36,598 nucleotides of DNA from CAYYHA01 sp964471535. Lineage in GTDB: Bacteria; Myxococcota; Myxococcia; SLRQ01. The stretch's first letter is position 1. The number at the start of each line of letters is the position of its first letter. The notes under the pieces were generated by a model. That model saw nothing but the letters and a program-made list of their open reading frames with translations. It was not told where the DNA came from and made no database searches. A program made the position numbers and the translations under genes. The DNA lies in NCBI GenBank assembly GCA_964471535.1, contig CAYYHA010000017.1, positions 1 through 36,598 on the forward strand, in the 5' to 3' direction. Below, piece after piece: positions 32,614 to 36,598 of the stretch.

Positions 32614-33801
32614 ATGGCACGCAGATCGCCCCTGCTCATCGTCTGGATCACGGTCTTCGTCGATCTCGTCGGGTTCGGGATCATCATTCCGCTGCAGCCC
32701 TTCTACGTGGAGACGGCCGGCGGCAGCGGCCTCGAGGTGGGCCTCCTCTTCGCGTCCTACTCGCTGGCCCAGTTCGTCTTCGTGCCCCTGTGGGGCCGCC
32801 TCTCGGATCGCATCGGCCGGCGGCCGGTGATCCTCCTCACCCTCGTAGGGACGGGGCTCTCCTTCTTCCTCTTCGCTGCCGCCTACGACTCGCTCCTGTG
32901 GCTCTTCGTCTCGCGCATCCTCGCCGGCTTTTTCGGCGGGAACATCGCCGTCGCCCAGGCCTACGTTGCCGATGTCACCGATGAGGCCAATCGGGCGCGC
33001 GGCATGGGCCTCATCGGGATGGCGTTCGGGCTCGGCTTCGTCCTCGGCCCGGCCATCGGTGGCGCGCTCGCGCTCCTTGGACCCGTCTGGCCCCCCGCCT
33101 TCGCGGGCGCGATGGCGCTGGCCAATGCCCTCGCCGCCGCCTTCCGCCTCCCCGAATCGCACGCGTTGGCCGCCCGTGACACCGAGTTCCGTTGGCTCGA
33201 TGCGCGCGGCTGGCAGGCGGCCCGCGCCGACGGCTCCCTCGCCCGGCTCTTCGCGCTGGTCTTCCTCTCCACCTTCGCCTTCGCCAACATGGAGACCACC
33301 TTCGCCCTGCTCGCCAAGCGCAACCTGGGCCTCGAGCGCAGCGGCGCCGCCCTGCTCTTCGTCTTTATTGGGGTGATCTCGGCGGGGATACAGGGGGGCC
33401 TCATCGGGCGCCTCGCCCGGCGCTTCGGACCCGCGCGCCTCGTCCTCACCGGCACGAGCGTCCTCGCGCTCGCCCTCCTCCTCGCCCCATGGGTCCACCA
33501 CCTCGCCACGATGCTGGCGATCTGCCTCCTCCTCGCGGTGGGCACCTCTCTCAACCGCCCCTCGCTCAACACCCTGATCTCCTATCGGGCCGGTTCGACA
33601 CAGGGCGCCGTCCTCGGTACGGCTGCCAGCCTCGGTTCCCTCGCGCGCGTCGCCGGGCCGGCGGCCGGCGGCGTCCTCTGGGACCTACGCTACTGGCTGC
33701 CCTATGCGGTGGGTGCCGCCGTGATGCTCGTCGCGGTGCTCCTCGCGCTCGGGCTGCCCACCGGCGCGGCACCGGACGCATCTGCCGCCTCGACGGGATG
33801 A
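32614..33801 (+). CDS. MFS exporter (TetA/drug:H+ antiporter-like)
   Basis: A 395-aa product with about 12 membrane helices. Motif A is GRLSDRIGRRPV after helix 2, and an early acidic helix (VFVDLVGFGIIIPLQPF) carries the Asp-x-x-Gly-x-Gly typical of TetA-like exporters. 'GMAFGLGFVLGPAIGGAL' is motif C, the antiporter signature. It probably exports a drug or metabolite in exchange for protons across the inner membrane. The start is ATG 32614. GGAGAG is 12 bases upstream, so the ribosome site is loose. It is 19 bases upstream of mutS2 and likely co-transcribed with it. Confidence 0.9.
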   Translation: MARRSPLLIVWITVFVDLVGFGIIIPLQPFYVETAGGSGLEVGLLFASYSLAQFVFVPLWGRLSDRIGRRPVILLTLVGTGLSFFLFAAAYDSLLWLFVSRILAGFFGGNIAVAQAYVADVTDEANRARGMGLIGMAFGLGFVLGPAIGGALALLGPVWPPAFAGAMALANALAAAFRLPESHALAARDTEFRWLDARGWQAARADGSLARLFALVFLSTFAFANMETTFALLAKRNLGLERSGAALLFVFIGVISAGIQGGLIGRLARRFGPARLVLTGTSVLALALLLAPWVHHLATMLAICLLLAVGTSLNRPSLNTLISYRAGSTQGAVLGTAASLGSLARVAGPAAGGVLWDLRYWLPYAVGAAVMLVAVLLALGLPTGAAPDASAASTG

Positions 33802-33820
33802 ACGACGCCGGGAGCAAGAC

Positions 33821-36244
33821 GTGAACGCTCGCGAGCGCGAGGCGACGGCGCGGCGGCTCGGTTGGCCCCGCCTGCTCGAGGCCCTGTCGGACTTCTCCCG
33901 CACGCCCTTGGGCCGGCGGCGGGTGGCGCTGCTGGCCCCGCTTCCCGACCGGGCGTCGGTTTTGCGCCGCCTCACCGAGATCGAGGCCGTTCGCCAGCTC
34001 CGTGCAGGGGGCTTCGATCTGCCCCTGGGCGATCTCCCGGAGGTCGAGGACCCTCTCGACCGGGTGCGCAAGGCCGGCGTCCTGGAAGGGAAGGCGCTGC
34101 GGGACCTCGCCGCGGTGCTCCGCGCTGCCGCGGACTGCGCGACCTACCTCGTCCGCCACGCCGAGGTGCTCGGTTCGGTCTCGGAGCGGCTCCGAGGCCT
34201 CGGGGGGCAGGAGCGCCTGGCGCGGGAGATCGAGCGGAGCATCGCGCCCTCGGGCGAGGTGGAGGACGAGGCCTCGGAGGCGCTGGCCGAGGCGCGCGCT
34301 CGGGTGCGCCGGCTCCACGAGGGGCAGCGCCGGCGGGCCGAGGCGCTCCTGCGGGACCCCGCCTGGCAGGAGCGCCTGCAGGAGGCGTGGTTCTCGGTGC
34401 GCAACGACCGCTACGTGCTCCCGGTGAAAGCGCAGTTCCGCTACCAGGTCGGTGGCATCGTCCACAACGTCTCGAACACCGGCCAGACCGTCTTCGTCGA
34501 GCCCTCCGAGCTGGTGGAGGCGGGCAACGAGCTGGCCCTGGCGGAGGCAGAGGCCAAGGAGGAGGCGCGGCGCATCCTCGTTTCGCTCACCGAGGCGGTG
34601 GCCCGGGTGCTGCCGGAGATCGAAGCCGACCTCGAGCGTTTGGAGGAGCTGGACTTCCTGGCCGCTGCGGCCGCGCTCGCCGAGCGCCTGGACGCCACGG
34701 CCCCCGAGATTCCCGAAGCGTCCGATGCCGTCTTCGATCTGAAGGCGCTGCGCCATCCGCTCCTCGTCCTCGACGGCAAGACGGTGGTCGCCAGCGACGT
34801 GCGCCTGGAGGCAGGGGCCCGCGGTCTCGTCGTCAGCGGACCCAATGCCGGCGGGAAGACGGTGACGGTCACCGCCGTCGCCCTCGCCGCCGAGCTGCTC
34901 CGCCATGGGCTCCCGGTCCCCGCCGGGGAAGGCAGCCGCCTGCCCCTGTACACGGGCATCGACGTGGTGCTGGGGGACGAGCAGGATCTCCACCGTGATC
35001 TCTCCACCTTCAGCGCCCACCTCGTTGCGCTCGGTGCGCTCTTGGAGCGCGCGGGACCGGGGCGCCTTCTGGTGGTGGACGAGATCTGCGCCGACACCGA
35101 TCCGCGGGAGGGAAGCGCTCTGGCAGCCGCGGTTGTCGAGGCTCTGCTCGAAGCGGGCGCGCAGGTGCTCGTCACCACCCATTTCGAGGCTCTGAAGGTG
35201 CTCGCAGCCACCGACCCCCGACTGTTGGGGGCAGCGGTGGGCTTCGACGAGCAGACCTTGGCGCCCACCTACCGCCTCACCCTGCATGCCTCGGCGGGGT
35301 CGAGCGCCCTCGAGGTCGCGCGCCGCGTGGGCCTGCCCGCCGCAGTGGTGGAGCGGGCGCGAGCGCACCTCTCGGGCGCGCAGGGGAGCCTCGGCGAGAA
35401 GCTGGCCCGGCTCGAGGCGCTGCAGCGGGAAACGGCACGGGCGCGGGAGGCGCTCGAGGCGGAGCGGCGCGCCGTGGCTGAGGCGCGGGCCGAGCTCGAA
35501 GCGGCGCGGGAGGCCGTGGAGCGCGAGCGGCAGGCCCTGCGCGCCGAAGCACGGCGCGAACTCTTGGAGGAGATCGAGGCGGCGCGCCGGCGGGTCGTGG
35601 AGCTCCTGCGGGAACTCGAGCGTGCCCCCAGTGTGCGGAGGGCAGGCGAGACCGAGCGGGCGCTGCAGGCGATGGCCGAGCGGGAGAAGGTGGCGGCCGC
35701 CCGTGAAGTGCAGGAAACGGCCAGCGAGAAAGCAGCCGGCGGCGTCGCAGACAGCACTGCAGCGGCGCTCGCGCCCGGGACCTGGGTCCGTGCACCCACC
35801 TTGGGGGACCGGAGGGGGCAGGTTCTCGAGGTGGGAGCCGGCGACGTGCTCGTCGCCTTCGGAGCGCTGAAGATGCGAGTCGCACCCGACCTGCTGCTGC
35901 CCGCCACGGAAGCGCCGAAGGCCACGCATGGAGGCGGCGGGGCGCCGGAGCGAAGGGGGAGGAGCCGCCAGGGCCAGGATACCAGTGCACCCCTCGAGGG
36001 CTGCACCGAAGAGACGGTGGACCTGCGGGGCCTTCGCGTCGAGGAGGCCCTCTCACACCTCGAGACGGCGCTCGACCACCTTCTGCGTGCGGGCGCCAGC
36101 CGCGCGGTGGTCATCCACGGGCACGGAACCGGCGCCCTGAAAAAGGCCGTCCGCGCCCACCTCGGCACGCTCCCCTACGTGCAGAGCCACCGGCCGGGAG
36201 AGGATCACGAGGGGGGAGACGGGGTGACCATCGTTACCTTCTGA
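33821..36244 (+). CDS. mutS2: MutS2 endonuclease/ATPase with Smr domain
   Basis: The 807-aa product has a MutS core and clamp (about 1-300) and an ATPase with Walker A GPNAGGKT (340-347), STFSAHL, and Walker B LLVVDEICADTDP (416-428). A long charged coiled coil (about 500-630, Ala/Arg/Glu-rich) is followed by a KOW/SH3-like strand region and a C-terminal Smr nuclease domain ('TVDLRGLRVEEALSHLE' ... VVIHGHGTGALKKAV). MutS2 proteins suppress recombination and rescue collided ribosomes in some bacteria (established knowledge). The usual DELGAGTDP after Walker B is DEICADTDP here. The start is GTG 33821, with GGGAG (33810-33814) 6 bases upstream; the ATG at 33798 is in another frame. Confidence 0.95.
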   Translation: MNAREREATARRLGWPRLLEALSDFSRTPLGRRRVALLAPLPDRASVLRRLTEIEAVRQLRAGGFDLPLGDLPEVEDPLDRVRKAGVLEGKALRDLAAVLRAAADCATYLVRHAEVLGSVSERLRGLGGQERLAREIERSIAPSGEVEDEASEALAEARARVRRLHEGQRRRAEALLRDPAWQERLQEAWFSVRNDRYVLPVKAQFRYQVGGIVHNVSNTGQTVFVEPSELVEAGNELALAEAEAKEEARRILVSLTEAVARVLPEIEADLERLEELDFLAAAAALAERLDATAPEIPEASDAVFDLKALRHPLLVLDGKTVVASDVRLEAGARGLVVSGPNAGGKTVTVTAVALAAELLRHGLPVPAGEGSRLPLYTGIDVVLGDEQDLHRDLSTFSAHLVALGALLERAGPGRLLVVDEICADTDPREGSALAAAVVEALLEAGAQVLVTTHFEALKVLAATDPRLLGAAVGFDEQTLAPTYRLTLHASAGSSALEVARRVGLPAAVVERARAHLSGAQGSLGEKLARLEALQRETARAREALEAERRAVAEARAELEAAREAVERERQALRAEARRELLEEIEAARRRVVELLRELERAPSVRRAGETERALQAMAEREKVAAAREVQETASEKAAGGVADSTAAALAPGTWVRAPTLGDRRGQVLEVGAGDVLVAFGALKMRVAPDLLLPATEAPKATHGGGGAPERRGRSRQGQDTSAPLEGCTEETVDLRGLRVEEALSHLETALDHLLRAGASRAVVIHGHGTGALKKAVRAHLGTLPYVQSHRPGEDHEGGDGVTIVTF

Positions 36245-36275
36245 TCCGGTGGACAAGGTGCTCTGCGCCCATTGG

Positions 36276-36289
36276 CCGCCGCTTGGCGG
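36276..36289. terminator. Weak hairpin after mutS2
   Basis: CCGCC-GCTT-GGCGG can form a 5-bp stem 32 bases past the mutS2 stop, between two convergent genes. There is no T tract. Confidence 0.2.
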
Positions 36290-36357
36290 GTCGGGCCCCG
36301 CAGCCTATCGTCGGGTACCTCCGTCCCGATCCGTCACACGCATGCGCAGCCGCTGCC

Positions 36358-36598
36358 TCAGTGGCGGCCGCGCGTCTTCTTGGTGCGCGTCTTTCTGCCG
36401 CGGGTCTTCCGCGTGCCGGCCTTCCTGCGGCCAGCCTTCTGGGTGCCAGCCTTCTGGGTGCGCCCCTTCGTCCCGGAGGCTTTCCGGCTCGCATCGGTGC
36501 GCTCGCTCCGCTTCGTACGGCTCTGCGTGCCCGCCGTGCGCCTTCCCGCGCCCTTGGCCGCCCGGGTGCTGCCCCGCGCCCTGCCCCCTCCTCGGCGC
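36358..36598 (-). CDS. C-terminal tail of a Lys/Arg-rich, histone-like protein (partial, runs off right edge)
   Basis: Read on the minus strand, an open frame enters from the right edge and ends at TGA 36360-36358. The roughly 79 visible residues are almost all Lys, Arg, Gly, Thr, Ala and Ser, with short repeats (TQKAGTQKAG, then RRKAG and TRKTRG) and an end reading TKKTRGRH. This resembles the basic tails of bacterial histone H1-like or other DNA- and RNA-binding proteins. The rest of the gene, and so its family, is outside the window. The frame was chosen because it gives clean AAG/CGC-rich codons right up to a stop, whereas the other frames give Pro/Arg-rich translations typical of shadows. 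It is convergent with mutS2. Confidence 0.6.
   Translation of the reverse strand, partial: RRGGGRARGSTRAAKGAGRRTAGTQSRTKRSERTDASRKASGTKGRTQKAGTQKAGRRKAGTRKTRGRKTRTKKTRGRH

Noticed and set aside
33566..35929. Open minus-strand frame of nearly 800 codons opposite mutS2
   Set aside because: mutS2 on the plus strand has all family motifs; the antisense product has none.

Overview
The window is very GC-rich (my impression is about 70%) and densely packed. Gene pairs repeatedly overlap by 4 bases (ATGA or GTGA). The gene content points to a bacterium of the Myxococcota or a neighbouring deltaproteobacterial lineage: many lipoproteins, TPR proteins, an AgmX/PglI-type TonB-like C-terminal domain, a Cys-rich 'DDGDPCTVDAC' segment, several receiver-domain regulators, and a histone-like basic tail. 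A run of 10 N at 3467-3476 shows it is a scaffolded assembly. I see no rRNA, tRNA, CRISPR array, insertion sequence or prophage. It reads as ordinary chromosome with some unusual modules.

Layout. (a) 1-2918, signalling: a receiver protein running off the left edge, two overlapping CheW-like genes, and a divergent receiver-GGDEF diguanylate cyclase. (b) 3026-4735: a TPR/zincin-like metallopeptidase gene broken by the assembly gap, convergent with uridine kinase. (c) 4945-8369: a ClpA/ClpC-type double AAA+ unfoldase with an unusual Pro/Arg/Gly-rich linker, coupled to a DUF2520 Rossmann protein. (d) 8449-12903, one minus-strand operon: TPR/TonB-like lipoprotein, NamZ-type muramidase, receiver-histidine kinase, NadD. 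(e) 12980-15574: an unknown single-pass membrane protein, then a beta-barrel protein gene directly abutting a degenerate class III nucleotide-cyclase-like protein. (f) 15652-18576: an RlmD-like rRNA methyltransferase and a monoamine oxidase homologue that keeps the covalent-FAD cysteine.

(g) 18557-24602 is a minus-strand operon for an envelope oxidoreductase system. It encodes a beta-propeller-like lipoprotein, a Tat-type gluconate-2-dehydrogenase subunit 3, a GMC flavoprotein with a four-Cys motif, and a lipoprotein joining a nitrilase fold (catalytic Cys replaced by Ser) to a sialidase-like Asp-box region. (h) 24742-32487 is an eleven-gene antiporter operon: mrpE-F-G, mbhD-like, mbhE-like, mrpB-C-D, a second MrpD/NuoM-like subunit, a 91-aa two-helix protein, and a third antiporter-like subunit that has lost its key TM7 lysine. 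The first eight genes follow the MbhA-H order of membrane-bound hydrogenases, but no hydrogenase genes and no MrpA N-terminal half are present. (i) 32614-36598: an MFS exporter, mutS2, and the C-terminal tail of a Lys/Arg-rich protein entering from the right edge.

Regulation. Several first-in-operon genes have a TA-rich -10-like hexamer ending only 6-9 bases before the start codon. This predicts leaderless or near-leaderless transcripts. By contrast, the receiver gene at the left edge and the mrp operon have well-formed -35/N17/-10 promoters with real leaders. The most interesting items are the leaderless-promoter pattern, the hydrogenase-less Mbh-type antiporter operon, the envelope oxidoreductase operon with its Ser-for-Cys nitrilase, and the degenerate cyclase.
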